Shown: positions 36,769-48,200, counted from the stretch's first letter. The stretch is DNA of 64,000 bases from Caldimonas tepidiphila (GCF_003569765.1 NZ_KZ983959.1:4408-68407), one strand, 5' to 3'. Notes: generated by a model not told the origin, from the sequence alone. Made by a program: numbers and translations.

Positions 36769-37140
36769 TCAGTCGGCCGTGAAGGCCGCGCGCAGCCACT
36801 CGAGCCGCTCGCCGTCGATCGCGACGACGTCGAAGCGGCAGGGCGGCGGCGCGGCGAAGCGCAGCAGGAAGCAGCGTGCGGCATGGATCAGCCGGCGCTG
36901 CTTGTGCAGGCCGACGCTCGCGGCCGCGCCGCCGTGGCTCGTGCGGCTGCGGCAGCGCACCTCGACGAAGACCAGCGTGCCGTCGCGCTCGCGCATCACC
37001 AGGTCCACCTCGCCGGCCCGCGCGCCGGGCCCCGCGGCGACGCGATAATTGCGCTGCACCAGCCTCAAGCCCGCGCGCTGCAGGTACGTCAGCGCGCGAT
37101 CCTCCCCCGCCTCACCGAGCTGCCTTGTCGTCGTGACCAT
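36769..37140 (-). CDS. yraN: UPF0102 endonuclease-like protein YraN
   Basis: This 123-residue protein of the YraN/UPF0102 family has a PD-(D/E)xK-type core: GEDRALTYL, then GEVDLVMRE and [10 protein letters not shown]. It is thought to act on DNA, perhaps Holliday junctions, but activity is not established. Its ATG (first base 37140) overlaps the divergent rsmI start by eight bases. Confidence 0.9.
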   Translation of the reverse strand: MVTTTRQLGEAGEDRALTYLQRAGLRLVQRNYRVAAGPGARAGEVDLVMRERDGTLVFVEVRCRSRTSHGGAAASVGLHKQRRLIHAARCFLLRFAAPPPCRFDVVAIDGERLEWLRAAFTAD

Positions 37141-38074
37141 CCCCGAGGCCCCCTCCTCCCTGCTGCTGCGCGCCGCCGCGCAGGCCGCTGCCGGCCAGCA
37201 CCATCCCGCCTCCGCACTCTACGTGGTGGCCACGCCGATCGGCAACCTCGCCGACATCACGCTGCGCGCGCTGCACGTGCTGTCGCTGGTCGATGCGGTG
37301 GCCTGCGAGGACACGCGCCACAGCGCGGCGCTGCTGCGCCACTACGGCCTGCACAAGCCGCTGCTGGCGCTGCACGAGCACAACGAGCGCGAGGCGGCAC
37401 AGCAGGTGCTGGCGCGGCTGGCCGCCGGCGAGCGCGTCGCCTTCGTCAGCGACGCCGGCACGCCTGCGGTCAGCGACCCCGGCGCGCGGCTGGTCGCGAT
37501 GGCACATGCCGCGGGCCACGCGGTGGTGCCGCTGCCGGGCGCGAGCGCGGCGCTCGCAGCGCTGAGCGTCGCGGGCGACGTGCAGAGCGGCGGCTTCCAG
37601 TTCGTCGGCTTCCTGCCGCCCAAGGCGCGCGAGCTCGAGGCCGCGCTGCGCGAGATCGCCGCGCGCCCCGTGGCACAGATCCTGTTCGAGGCCCCCCACC
37701 GCATCGAGGCGCTCGCCGCCGCGCTGGCGCAGGTCTGCCCGGCGCGAGCGCTCACCGTCTGCCGCGAGCTCACGAAGCAGTTCGAGACCGTCGCGGCGAT
37801 GGCCGCGGGGGAGCTCGCCGCGTGGCTGGCCGCCGACGCGCAGCGCCGCCGCGGCGAGTTCGTGCTGGTGCTGCACGGGCAGCCGGTGGCGGCCGAGGCG
37901 CCGCTGGTGCGTGCCGAGCCGGCGCTGCGCGCGCTGCTTGCGGCGCTGCCGCTGAAGCAGGCGGTGGCGCTGGCGGCCGAGCTCAGCGGCGCGCCGCGCA
38001 ACGCGCTCTACGAGCGCGCGCTGGAACTGCGGCGCGAGAGCAACGAAAGCGAGGACCAGGGCGCGGACGGCTGA
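37133..38074 (+). CDS. rsmI: 16S rRNA (cytidine(1402)-2'-O)-methyltransferase
   Basis: RsmI methylates the 2'-OH of C1402 in the ribosomal P site, using SAM. The protein has 313 residues from a GTG start. It shows [37 protein letters not shown] and PLPGASA, all standard. The N-terminus before LYVV is about 28 residues, longer than usual, and no ATG is available there. With GTG at 37133 the gene overlaps yraN head-to-head by eight bases, so its promoter must lie inside yraN. A start further in is possible. Confidence 0.92.
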   Translation: MTIPEAPSSLLLRAAAQAAAGQHHPASALYVVATPIGNLADITLRALHVLSLVDAVACEDTRHSAALLRHYGLHKPLLALHEHNEREAAQQVLARLAAGERVAFVSDAGTPAVSDPGARLVAMAHAAGHAVVPLPGASAALAALSVAGDVQSGGFQFVGFLPPKARELEAALREIAARPVAQILFEAPHRIEALAAALAQVCPARALTVCRELTKQFETVAAMAAGELAAWLAADAQRRRGEFVLVLHGQPVAAEAPLVRAEPALRALLAALPLKQAVALAAELSGAPRNALYERALELRRESNESEDQGADG

Positions 38075-38092
38075 GCGCGCCGTGCCGCGCCC

Positions 38093-38106
38093 TTGACCCG
38101 CGTCAA
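38093..38106. promoter_or_regulatory. FNR/DNR-type binding site upstream of the antiporter-USP operon
   Basis: TTGAC-CCGC-GTCAA is a perfect 5+5 inverted repeat with four-base spacer. It fits the FNR/FixK/DNR consensus TTGAY-N4-RTCAA. It lies 132 bases before the antiporter ATG. Universal stress proteins are well-known targets of FNR/ANR-type regulators under oxygen limitation, which suits this position. Confidence 0.65.
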
Positions 38107-38238
38107 CATATCCGCGTCCGCGCCAGCCTCTTGAGGCGGCCGCGGCGCGAGCCCTGTTAGCCTTTGGGCTCCCCGTGCGGCCGGCGACGGGACGGCGGGG
38201 ATGCCGCCCGGCGGCCGGCCCGGAAGTGCCGCCCGCCC

Positions 38239-39927
38239 ATGGACGTCTACCAGGAATTCGCCCTGCTGCTGCTGCTCGGCGCCGCCTTCGGCCTCGCCGC
38301 GCTGCGCCTGCGCCAGCCGCTGATCCTCGCCTACATCCTGCTGGGCCTGCTGGTGAGCCCGGCGGTGCTCGGCTGGGTGAGCGCGCACCACCAGATCGAC
38401 CTGCTGGCGCAGATCGGCATCACGGTGCTGCTGTTCGTCGTCGGGCTGAAGCTCGACCTGCAGCTGGTGCGCAACCTCGGGCCGGTGGCGCTCGCCACCG
38501 GGCTCGGCCAGCTGTTCTTCACGATCGTGATCGGCTTCGCGCTCGCGCTCGCCTTCGGCATGGAGACGCTCACGGCGTTCTACGTCGCGGTGGCGCTGAC
38601 CTTCTCGAGCACGATCATCATCGTCAAGCTGCTGTCGGACAAGCGCGAGATCGACGCGCTGCACGGCCGCATCGCGATGGGCTTCCTGATCGTGCAGGAC
38701 CTCGCGGTGGTGATCGCGATGATGGTGCTGGGCAGCCAGCGCGCGGGCGGCGACGGCGCCTGGTGGCTCGCGCTGGCCGGGATCGCGCTGAAGGTGGGGC
38801 TGGCGCTGGCCGTCGTGGCGCTGCTGATGCGCCACGTGCTGCCGCGGCTGATGCCGCGCATCGCCGCGTCGCAGGAGCTGCTGCTGCTGTTCGCGGTGGC
38901 CTGGGGCACCGGCTTCGCCGCGGCGGGCGAGTCGCTCGGCTTCAGCAAGGAGATCGGCGCCTTCCTCGCCGGCTTCTCGCTCGCCTCCAATCCCTTCCGC
39001 GAGGCGCTGAGCAGCCGGCTCACGCCGCTGCGCGACTTCCTGCTGCTGTTCTTCTTCATCGACCTCGGCGCGCGGCTGGACCTGTCGGCGCTCGGCTCGC
39101 AGCTGCCCGAGGCGCTGGCGCTGTCGCTGTTCGTGCTGGTCGGCAACCCGCTGATCGTGATGGCGATCATGGGCTGGATGGGCTATCGCAAGCGCACCGG
39201 CTTCCTCGCCGGCCTCACGGTGGCGCAGATCAGCGAGTTCTCGATCATCTTCGTCGCGATGGGCATCGGGCTCGGGCATGTCGGCCCCGAGGCCCTGAGC
39301 CTCGTGACGCTGGTGGGCCTGGTGACGATCGGGCTGTCCACCTACATGATCCTGTACTCGCAGGCGCTGTACGAGCGGCTGCGGCCGTGGCTCGGCGTCT
39401 TCGAGCGGCGCCGGCCGGTGCGCGAGATGGCGCTCGAGGGCGGGCCGCCGCCGCAGGCGCCGCAGGTGCTGCTGTTCGGCGTCGGCCGCTACGGCGAACG
39501 CCTCGCGCAGCGGCTGGCCGAGGCGGGCGTGCCACTGCTGGCGGTCGACTCGGACCCGGAGGTGATCCGGGGCGCGCGCCGCGCCGGGCTGCCGCTGGTC
39601 TTCGGCGACGTCGAGGACAGCGAGTTCCTCGACACGCTGCCGCTGCGCGAGGTGCGCTGGGTCGTCAGCACGCTGGCGCATGCGGAGCTGAACATCGAGC
39701 TGGCCCGCGCGCTGCAGGCGCGCGGCAGCACGGCGGCCTTCGCGGCCACCGCCCATACCGAGGCGAACGCGCAGCGCCTGCAGCACTGCGGCATCGCGCA
39801 TGTGCTCACGCCCTACCGGGACGCGGCCGACCTCGCGGCGGCGCGGCTGTGCCGCGAGCTGCGCGCGGACGCCGGGAAGGCGCCCCCGCCCGAGCGCCGC
39901 GACGACAGACAGGAGGTGTCCGCATGA
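38239..39927 (+). CDS. CPA2-family monovalent cation:proton antiporter with TrkA-N domain
   Basis: This inner-membrane antiporter has 562 residues. About twelve helices (1-385) carry the CPA2 motifs, including LLFVVGLKLDL, TFSSTIIIVKLL and FFFIDLGARLDL. A cytosolic TrkA-N/RCK domain (about 410-520) has LLFGVGRYGERLA. It resembles K+/H+ (Kef/YbaL-type) antiporters, although no glutathione-specific features are apparent. The stop overlaps the start of the universal stress protein gene (ATGA), so the two are coupled. A FNR-type site lies upstream. Confidence 0.9.
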   Translation: MDVYQEFALLLLLGAAFGLAALRLRQPLILAYILLGLLVSPAVLGWVSAHHQIDLLAQIGITVLLFVVGLKLDLQLVRNLGPVALATGLGQLFFTIVIGFALALAFGMETLTAFYVAVALTFSSTIIIVKLLSDKREIDALHGRIAMGFLIVQDLAVVIAMMVLGSQRAGGDGAWWLALAGIALKVGLALAVVALLMRHVLPRLMPRIAASQELLLLFAVAWGTGFAAAGESLGFSKEIGAFLAGFSLASNPFREALSSRLTPLRDFLLLFFFIDLGARLDLSALGSQLPEALALSLFVLVGNPLIVMAIMGWMGYRKRTGFLAGLTVAQISEFSIIFVAMGIGLGHVGPEALSLVTLVGLVTIGLSTYMILYSQALYERLRPWLGVFERRRPVREMALEGGPPPQAPQVLLFGVGRYGERLAQRLAEAGVPLLAVDSDPEVIRGARRAGLPLVFGDVEDSEFLDTLPLREVRWVVSTLAHAELNIELARALQARGSTAAFAATAHTEANAQRLQHCGIAHVLTPYRDAADLAAARLCRELRADAGKAPPPERRDDRQEVSA

Positions 39928-40922
39928 ACCCGATCCCCCCCGCCGCGCCGGCGGCGGAAAGCGCCGCCCCCGCCCCTTCCGGGACCGCCGCGGAGCAGGC
40001 GCACCGCGGCGCTGCCGCAGGGCTGCGCCGGCTGCTGGTGGCCACGGATTTCTCCGCCGCGGGCGAGCGCGCGGTGCGCCGCGCCGCGATGCTGGCGCGC
40101 GCGCAGGACGCGGCGCTGGAGCTGCTGCACGTGCACGAGCCGCCGCTGCCCGGCAGCGTGTGGCGCTCGCTGCAGCCGCTGCTGGCCGACCTCGGGCTCG
40201 CCGGCGACGACGCGGCGCTGGGCTCGCGCAGCCGCGCGCGGCTGCAGGCGCAGTGCGAGGCGCTGCGGCAGGAGTTCGGCATCGCCGTCGGCGCGCAGCT
40301 GCGCGAGGGCCGCGCGGCCGAGACGATCGCGGCGCGCGCGCGCGAGTGCGGCGCGCAGCTCGTCGTCGTCGGCGCCCACGGCGAGCATGCGCTGCCGCAG
40401 ATGCTGCTCGGCACCACCGCCGAGCAGCTGCTGCGCGTGCTCGAGACCGACCTGCTGCTGGTGCGCGCCGAGCCAGCCGAGGGCTATGCACGCCTGCTGC
40501 TGCCGACCGACCTGTCGGCGCAGGCGCTCGCGGCCGCGCGCCGGCTGCGGCAGCTCTTCCCCGCGGCGGCGAGCTGCCTGCTGCACGCCTACGAGCTGCC
40601 GCACGAGAGCAAGCTGCGCTACGCGGGGGTGGAGACGGCGCAGCTCGAGGCCTGGTGCGCGCGCGCCGAGGCGGCGCTGCAGCTCGAGCTCGGCGCCTTC
40701 GCCCGCAGTGCCGGCTTCAGCGACCTGCCCGGCAGCTGCCGCGTCGTGCACGGCCACGCGCCGCGCGTGATCGCACAGCAGGCGCAGCGCATGCAGGCCG
40801 ACCTGATCGCGCTGTCGGCGGGCGAGAAGTCGGCGCTCGAGCGCGTGGTGCTCGGCAGCGTGAGCCTGCAGATGGCGATGGACGCGCCCTGCGACGTCTG
40901 GGTGGTGCGGGAAGCGGCGTGA
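39924..40922 (+). CDS. Tandem-domain universal stress protein
   Basis: This cytoplasmic protein of 332 residues has two UspA domains (about 35-155 and 165-330). The first keeps the ATP-binding pattern G-x2-G-x9-G-T (GAHGEHALPQMLLGTT). In the second the first Gly of that pattern is lost (LSAGEKSALERVVLGS), so it may not bind ATP. The first 30 residues are Ala/Pro-rich. It is coupled to the antiporter gene by a four-base overlap, so it may gauge energy state for the antiporter; that is inference. Confidence 0.9.
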   Translation: MNPIPPAAPAAESAAPAPSGTAAEQAHRGAAAGLRRLLVATDFSAAGERAVRRAAMLARAQDAALELLHVHEPPLPGSVWRSLQPLLADLGLAGDDAALGSRSRARLQAQCEALRQEFGIAVGAQLREGRAAETIAARARECGAQLVVVGAHGEHALPQMLLGTTAEQLLRVLETDLLLVRAEPAEGYARLLLPTDLSAQALAAARRLRQLFPAAASCLLHAYELPHESKLRYAGVETAQLEAWCARAEAALQLELGAFARSAGFSDLPGSCRVVHGHAPRVIAQQAQRMQADLIALSAGEKSALERVVLGSVSLQMAMDAPCDVWVVREAA

Positions 40923-40934
40923 GCGGGCGGCCGC

Positions 40935-41921
40935 TCAGCGCTGGCGCACCACCATCGGCGTCAGGTGCAGCCCATCGCGCGCCTGGCGCGCGGCCACCGC
41001 CGCCTCCTGGTGCGTGCGGTAGGGGCCGGCCTGCAGCTTGAACAGCTTCCCGTCGTTGAACAGCTTCAGCCGTGTCGCGAGCGTGCCACTCTGACCGGCC
41101 AGCTGGCGCTGGAAGCGCTCGGCGCCGTCGCGCTGCTGGAAGGCGCCGAACTGCAGCCAGTAGCCGGGCGACGGTGCCTGCGCCGACGCGGTGGTCCTGG
41201 CAGGCTGCGCGGCGACGGGCACCACCGGCTGGTAGTCGGGCGGCGGGGAAGCCGGCACCGGGAACGAGGTCGCCACCGCCGGGTCATCGCGGCGCCATGC
41301 GCCGGCGCGGATCGACTCGTTCGTGAGCCGCTCGATCTCGACGATCGCGCTGCCCCCGCCGAGGAGGCCGAGCTGCTGCGCGGCGCTGTAGCTCAGGTCG
41401 ATGACGCGGTCGCTGTGGAAGGGGCCGCGGTCGTTGATGCGCACGATCACCTCGCGCCCGCTCGCGACGTGCCGCACGCGCGCGTAGCTCGGGATCGGCA
41501 TCGTCGGGTGCGCCGCCGTCATCTTGTACATGTCGTAGGGCTCGCCGCTGCTGGTGCGCCGGCCCTGGAACTTGTTGCCGTACCAGGAGGCGACGCCGCG
41601 CTGGCGGAACTCGGGATCGCCGGTGAGCGGCACGTAGCTGCGGCCCAGCACGGTGTAGGGGTTGTTCGCCCCCGGTGTCGGGGACTCGACGCGCGGCACG
41701 GCACCCGGGATCGGGGCGGCATGGCTCGCTGCCGGCAGGGCCACGCTGCCCATGCCGTGATCGCCGCGCGCCAGCGTGGCCGGGGGCTCGTCCAGATCGA
41801 GCGGCGCCTCGGACACGGGAGGCGCAGAGGCGCAGCCGGCAAGGAAGAGCACCGCCGGCGCCAGCAACCACCCCCTGTGGTCCCTGCGCGCCCGCCCGAG
41901 GCTTGGAGATACACCGAACAT
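40935..41921 (-). CDS. rlpA: Septal ring lipoprotein RlpA (lytic transglycosylase)
   Basis: RlpA cleaves or binds denuded peptidoglycan at the division septum. The protein has 328 residues. A signal peptide with lipobox LAGC (near residue 30) anchors it to the outer membrane. The double-psi beta barrel (about 105-195) has ASWYGNKFQGRRTSSGEPYD (first 20 of the block) and VRINDRGPF with the catalytic Asp. A SPOR domain (about 250-325) ends the protein. The ATG at 41921 is chosen because AGGG lies seven bases upstream; in-frame ATG/TTG codons 15-18 bases earlier lack a site. Confidence 0.92.
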   Translation of the reverse strand: MFGVSPSLGRARRDHRGWLLAPAVLFLAGCASAPPVSEAPLDLDEPPATLARGDHGMGSVALPAASHAAPIPGAVPRVESPTPGANNPYTVLGRSYVPLTGDPEFRQRGVASWYGNKFQGRRTSSGEPYDMYKMTAAHPTMPIPSYARVRHVASGREVIVRINDRGPFHSDRVIDLSYSAAQQLGLLGGGSAIVEIERLTNESIRAGAWRRDDPAVATSFPVPASPPPDYQPVVPVAAQPARTTASAQAPSPGYWLQFGAFQQRDGAERFQRQLAGQSGTLATRLKLFNDGKLFKLQAGPYRTHQEAAVAARQARDGLHLTPMVVRQR

Positions 41922-41981
41922 GAGAACACCCTGCATCAATGACGAGTCCGCTGCGCACGATAGCGCAATGAAAGTGAAAAA

Positions 41982-42009
41982 TTAAGAATCCAGCAGTTAC
42001 TCTTATACA
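41982..42009 (+). promoter_or_regulatory. Possible promoter of the yfiR-like operon
   Basis: TTAAGA (41982-41987) and TATACA (42004-42009) are 16 bases apart, each 4/6 to consensus. They sit inside a sharp AT-rich island (about 41968-42025) in otherwise very GC-rich DNA, between the divergent rlpA and yfiR-like genes. The match is modest but the composition is striking. Confidence 0.4.
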
Positions 42010-42172
42010 CTTTTTATTACATTAGGCCCTGCTCCCTATCCCGCAGCCGCAGTGTGATCCCGCCCGCTCCGATGCCGATGCCCCGTCCGTCCTGCTGCTG
42101 CACCGCTGCCGCTCACGCTGCGAGCGCGACCGCCACCGGGCCTGTCCCGCCCCGCTTCCTGACGCACGGGTG

Positions 42173-42686
42173 ATGAAGAACGTCCTGTCGCGCACGGCGC
42201 TGGCCCTCGTGCTCCCGCTGCTCGCCTGCCTGCCCGCGGCGGGCAGCCCCGCCGGCGAGGCCGTGCTGAAGGCGCAGGTGCTGCAGCGCGTGCTGCTGTT
42301 CGTGAAATGGCCGCCGAAGCTGCTGGCGTCCGGACAGGCGCTCGAACTGTGCCTGCTCGACGAGACGCCGCTCGCCGCGGCCCTCGGCGCTCCGGGGAAC
42401 CGGCCGCCGCCGGGACTGGCGCTGCGCACGCGCTCCGTCTCGCTCGACGAGCTGGGGGGCTGCCACGCGCTCTATCTGGGCGGCCAGACCGCCGCGATGG
42501 CGACGCTGCCGCGACGCCCCGGGCTGCTGCTGATCGGAGACACGCAGGGCCTGCTCGAGCGCGGCGTGATGCTCAACCTGCTGACCGAGCAGGGCCAGGT
42601 CGCCTTCGACGTCGGCTTGCAGGCGGCGCGCGCAGCCGGCCTGGAAATCAGCCCGCAACTGCTGCGCCTCGCGCGCCGCGTGAAGG

Positions 42687-42694
<8 letters not shown>
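42173..42694 (+). CDS. YfiR-family periplasmic protein
   Basis: This 173-residue secreted protein has a signal peptide (1-25, ending AAGS). The body matches the YfiR (DUF4154) family: LKAQVLQRVLLFVKWPP, LELCLLDE, LGGCHALYLGG, GLLLIGDTQGLLERGVMLNLL, and VAFDVGLQAARAAGLEIS. In Pseudomonas YfiR binds the periplasmic part of the cyclase YfiN and represses it until redox or membrane stress. Only two cysteines remain in the mature chain, fewer than the four of P. aeruginosa YfiR. Its last eight bases overlap the following cyclase gene, a strong sign of partnership. Confidence 0.88.
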
Positions 42695-44573
<1,879 letters not shown>

Positions 44574-44594
44574 GCTTGCCGCCCGGGTCTCGCC

Positions 44595-44696
44595 TCACCC
44601 GGACTCGTCTTCCTCGCACAGGAGCAGTTGCGCGTGGCGCAGGATCAGGGCGACGACCACGACCGTTCCGACGACGATTCCGAGCAGGGTCAGCAT
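44595..44696 (-). CDS. Possible 33-residue single-helix membrane protein
   Basis: The frame reads LTLLGIVVGTVVVVALIL from residue 2, one clean membrane helix, then a short charged tail with a Cys. An AAGGAA ribosome site lies six bases before the ATG (first base 44696). Small membrane proteins are easily mistaken for chance frames, so this is tentative. It sits convergent to the GGDEF-EAL gene. Confidence 0.4.
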   Translation of the reverse strand: MLTLLGIVVGTVVVVALILRHAQLLLCEEDESG

Positions 44697-44834
44697 GGCT
44701 TCCTTGTAGCAAGGGGGCGGCGCACCGCCATCCTTCGCCTGGGTGCCGCCGCCCCCGGGGCCGGGCACCGGTCGCGCACCAGCCGGGCAGGCCGTGACGG
44801 CGCGCACGTCCTGTCCACCTGCCCTGCGGCCCCC

Positions 44835-45776
44835 TCAAGGATCGGGCGAGCGGCCCGGGCCTGCCGCGTCGAAGCCGAGCGCCTCCTGCCAGCGGGCATG
44901 CGGCGGATCCGTCGCGCCGGCCGCCTCGGTCCAGCCGAGCGTGGCGCGGGTACAGCGCTGCTGGCCGGGCACGCCACCCTGCATGCAGCTGAGCGCCGCC
45001 GCGGCGACGAACTCCGCCGCCGCATCCTCGCGCCGGCCGGCGGCGAGCAGCGCACGCGCGAGCGCGAGGCGCAGGTCGGCGACGCGCTGCGCCGGGACCT
45101 GCCCGGACGCGTCGCCCCCCTCCTGCGCCAGCGCGCGCCTCAGCACCCAGCTTTCGGCGCGGCGCGAGGCCTCGATCATGCGCTGGCTCGCGAGCTGCGC
45201 GTCCAGCCCCGCGACCGGTGCCTCGATGCGCCGCGCGTAGAAGTCGGCGAGCGCGGTCTCCAGCGCCTCGCCCTCGCGCAGGCCCGCGGCGGCGAGCCGC
45301 GAGGACGCCTCGTCGGGCGAGCCCTCTGATTCGCGCCGCGCATGGGCGAGCTCGACCGTGCGGCGCGCGGTGGCGATGAACTCCTCGCCGAGGGCCACCC
45401 GACCGAGCTGGACCAGCGTCATGCCGTACTCGGCCTGCAGGCGCAGGCCGTCGACATAGGCCTGCAGCGGGGCGGCGCCCTCGTCGCGGCCGAGCATCTC
45501 GTCGTGCCCCTGCTCCAGCACCGCCAGCGCGGCCTCGAGATCCCCCTGCTCGCGCAGCCCGGCGCCGCGTGACGCGATCTCCTGGAGGCGCCGCGGGCGG
45601 CTCGCCTCGCCCCGTCCTGCGCCGGCGGGCCTCGCGTCGCCGGCGGCGCGCTCGACCGCCGCCACGGAGGGCGGCTCGGGCCCGTCCCCGGCTCCTGCGG
45701 CCGTCGGCAGGCAGGCAAGCAGCAGGAGCGCCGCGCCGAGGGCGGGGCCGAAGGGTCTGCGGGCAGGATGCGGCAT
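44835..45776 (-). CDS. Secreted alpha-helical protein of unknown function
   Basis: This 313-residue protein has a signal peptide (1-29, LGAALLLLACLPTAAGA). A LLAC sequence might act as a lipobox, but cleavage at AGA is as likely. The mature part is mostly helical with TPR-like repeats (LREQGDLEAALAVLEQGHD, RVALGEEFIATARRTVELA). Two cysteines near residues 270-285 could form a disulfide. I do not recognise the family. GGAGG precedes the ATG. It lies downstream of the two hybrid kinases on the same strand after a 179-base gap. Confidence 0.75.
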   Translation of the reverse strand: MPHPARRPFGPALGAALLLLACLPTAAGAGDGPEPPSVAAVERAAGDARPAGAGRGEASRPRRLQEIASRGAGLREQGDLEAALAVLEQGHDEMLGRDEGAAPLQAYVDGLRLQAEYGMTLVQLGRVALGEEFIATARRTVELAHARRESEGSPDEASSRLAAAGLREGEALETALADFYARRIEAPVAGLDAQLASQRMIEASRRAESWVLRRALAQEGGDASGQVPAQRVADLRLALARALLAAGRREDAAAEFVAAAALSCMQGGVPGQQRCTRATLGWTEAAGATDPPHARWQEALGFDAAGPGRSPDP

Positions 45777-45955
45777 GCGGGACCTCCGTCGACGAGCTGC
45801 GGCTCGGTCGGGTCCGTCCATGTTCGTCGAGCGCCTCCCGGCCTTCGATCCCCGGAAGCGGGGAGGAGGAACCCGGGCCTGCGCGACTGCGAGCCCCCCT
45901 CTGCCGGTGCACGGCCCGACATCCAGCAGCCGCTGCGCCGGGACTGCGCCTGCGG

Positions 45956-48196
45956 CTAGCCCCCCCCGGCGCGCAGCGACGCGAGCACCGACAGCAACCG
46001 CTCGGCGTCGACCGGCTTGGCGAGGTGCAGGTCGAAGCCCGCGTCGAGCGCCTGCTGCCGGTCCGACGCCTGCCCGTACCCGGTCAGCGCCAGCAGCGCG
46101 GCACCGACCCCGGCGGGATGCGCGCGCAGCCGCCGCGCCAGCTCGTAGCCGTCCATGCCGGGCAGGCCGATGTCGAGGATCGCCACATCGGGCACGAAGG
46201 CGTCGAGGGCCTGCAGCGCGGCCTCCGGATGGTGCTCGGTGCGGACCTCGTAGCCGTGCATGCCGAGCCAGGTCGCGAGCGAATCCGCCGCGTCGACGTT
46301 GTCGTCGACCACCAGGATGCGGCCTTCGCCGCGCACGGCAGCGGCAGGGTGCGGCGCGGCAGGCACTGCCGCCGGCTCGCTCGCCGCCGGCAGCGTCACC
46401 GTGAAGCAGCTGCCCCGCCCCGGCCCCTCGCTGTGCACGCCGACCTGCCCGCCGTGCAGCTCGACCAGGCTCCTGACGATCGCCAGGCCGAGCCCCAGCC
46501 CCTCGGAGGTGCGCTCGCCCTCGCGGGACGCCTGCGTGAAGAGGTCGAACACCCGCGGCAGGAACTCCTTCGGGATGCCGCGCCCGCTGTCGGTCACCCG
46601 CACCTCGACCCGCTCGCCGCCCGCCCGCACCTCGACCTCGACGCGCCCGTCGGGCGGCGTGAACTTGAAGGCGTTGACGAGCAGGTTGGAGACCACCTGC
46701 ACGAGCCGGACCTCGTCGCCGCTGACGCGCGCGGGCACATCGGCGAGCCGCACCGACAGCCGCGGGGCGGCGGCGCCCGGCGCGGGCGCCGCCGCCTCCA
46801 CGGCGCGCTCGACCACCGCGTTCAGGTCGAGCGGCGCCCTCTTGAGCTCGACGCGGCCGGAGGTGATGCGCGAGACGTCCAGCAGGTCGTCCACGAGCCG
46901 CGTCATCTGGGCGACCTGCCGGCGGATGAGGGCGCGCTGCGGCGCCGTCGCCGTGTCGCCCTTGCGCTCCATCACGTGCAGCGAGGTGACGATCGGCGCG
47001 AGCGGGTTGCGCAGCTCGTGCCCGAGGACCGCCAGGAACTCGTCCTTGGCGCGGCCGGCCGCCTCGGCACGCGCGAGCGCGGCCTCCGTCGCCTTCAGCA
47101 GCGCCTCCCGCTGCGCCTCGGAGGACTGGAGCTCCTTCAGCGCGGCGGCGAGGGCGGCGGCGACCTCGTCGATCTCCCGCACCCCCGAGCGCACCTCGGG
47201 CAGCGGCTCGCGGCGGCCGAGCGCGCGCGCCGCCTCGCGCAGGCTGGCCATCGGCCCGGTGACGCGCCGCGACGCAAGGAACGCCAGCGAGATGCAGAGC
47301 AGGCAGGAGACGAGGAGGCCGCCGGCGTGCAGCAGGGTCTGGCGCCGCAGGACCGCGCGCACCCGGGAGTCGGGCAGGCCGACCACCACGGACCAGCCGA
47401 ACTCGCTGCGCCGGCTGAAGCCGGTGTGGACCGCCTCGCCCTCGACGGTGGTCGCGATGCCGGAGCCCTCGGGCGTCGCGCCCTGCATCAGGCGCTGCAG
47501 CGACGGCGTCGCGCGCGCCCCGACGCTCTCCTCGTGGGCCCGGGAGCGGGCCACGCGCAGACCGCTCTCGTCGTAGACGGCCACGGTCCAGTCCTCGGCG
47601 ATGCCCTGGCGCACGAGCACCGCGTGGATCGCGGCGGGATCGACCGGGACGCTCAGCACGTAGCGCACCTTGCCGTCGCGCAGCACCGGCACGCGGACCG
47701 TGAAGGCCCACCTGCCGCGGAAGGTCCGCACCCCGCCGACGACCGGCGCCCCGGTCGCCACCGTGCGCTGGAAGCTCGGCGGATCGACGATGTCGATCGG
47801 CGGCGGGGGAAAGGGAAAGCCGGTGTTGAAGACGCGGTGCATGCCCGCGTCGGTCAGCGAGACGCTGCGCCAGTGCGGCTGGCGCTGCGCGAGCCGCCGG
47901 CAGCGCTCGTAGAACGCCTGCAGCTCGCCGCGCTCCAGTTCCGGGGACTGCGCCAGGACCTCGAGGACCGCGATGGTGCGCCGCAGCTCCGCATCCACCG
48001 AATGGATCAGGATCCGGGACAGTTCCATCGCCGTCAGCCGGGTCTCGGCGCGGCGCTCCGCGGCGATCTCGGCGATCGCCAGCGCCGCCACGAGGGCGAA
48101 GGGCAGCAGGGCCGCCGCGGCGAGCCAGAACAGCCGGTAGCGCAGCGACGGGACAGCGCCCCCGGGATGGCGGAGGCGGCTCGGCAAGGCGACCAT
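45956..48196 (-). CDS. Membrane hybrid sensor histidine kinase with receiver domain
   Basis: This 746-residue protein has a helix (20-42), a periplasmic dCache-like sensor region (45-270), a second helix (272-295), a HAMP-like linker, HisKA with the phospho-acceptor His in LGHELRNPLAP (near 391), HATPase (490-610; GLGLGLAIVRSLVELHGG) and a C-terminal receiver (630-742; VDDN, DIGLPGMDGYE, LAKP). No separate DNA-binding regulator is next to it. It starts four bases after the stop of the upstream hybrid kinase, so the two are one operon. Confidence 0.93.
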   Translation of the reverse strand: MVALPSRLRHPGGAVPSLRYRLFWLAAAALLPFALVAALAIAEIAAERRAETRLTAMELSRILIHSVDAELRRTIAVLEVLAQSPELERGELQAFYERCRRLAQRQPHWRSVSLTDAGMHRVFNTGFPFPPPPIDIVDPPSFQRTVATGAPVVGGVRTFRGRWAFTVRVPVLRDGKVRYVLSVPVDPAAIHAVLVRQGIAEDWTVAVYDESGLRVARSRAHEESVGARATPSLQRLMQGATPEGSGIATTVEGEAVHTGFSRRSEFGWSVVVGLPDSRVRAVLRRQTLLHAGGLLVSCLLCISLAFLASRRVTGPMASLREAARALGRREPLPEVRSGVREIDEVAAALAAALKELQSSEAQREALLKATEAALARAEAAGRAKDEFLAVLGHELRNPLAPIVTSLHVMERKGDTATAPQRALIRRQVAQMTRLVDDLLDVSRITSGRVELKRAPLDLNAVVERAVEAAAPAPGAAAPRLSVRLADVPARVSGDEVRLVQVVSNLLVNAFKFTPPDGRVEVEVRAGGERVEVRVTDSGRGIPKEFLPRVFDLFTQASREGERTSEGLGLGLAIVRSLVELHGGQVGVHSEGPGRGSCFTVTLPAASEPAAVPAAPHPAAAVRGEGRILVVDDNVDAADSLATWLGMHGYEVRTEHHPEAALQALDAFVPDVAILDIGLPGMDGYELARRLRAHPAGVGAALLALTGYGQASDRQQALDAGFDLHLAKPVDAERLLSVLASLRAGGG

Positions 48197-48200
48197 GCGC

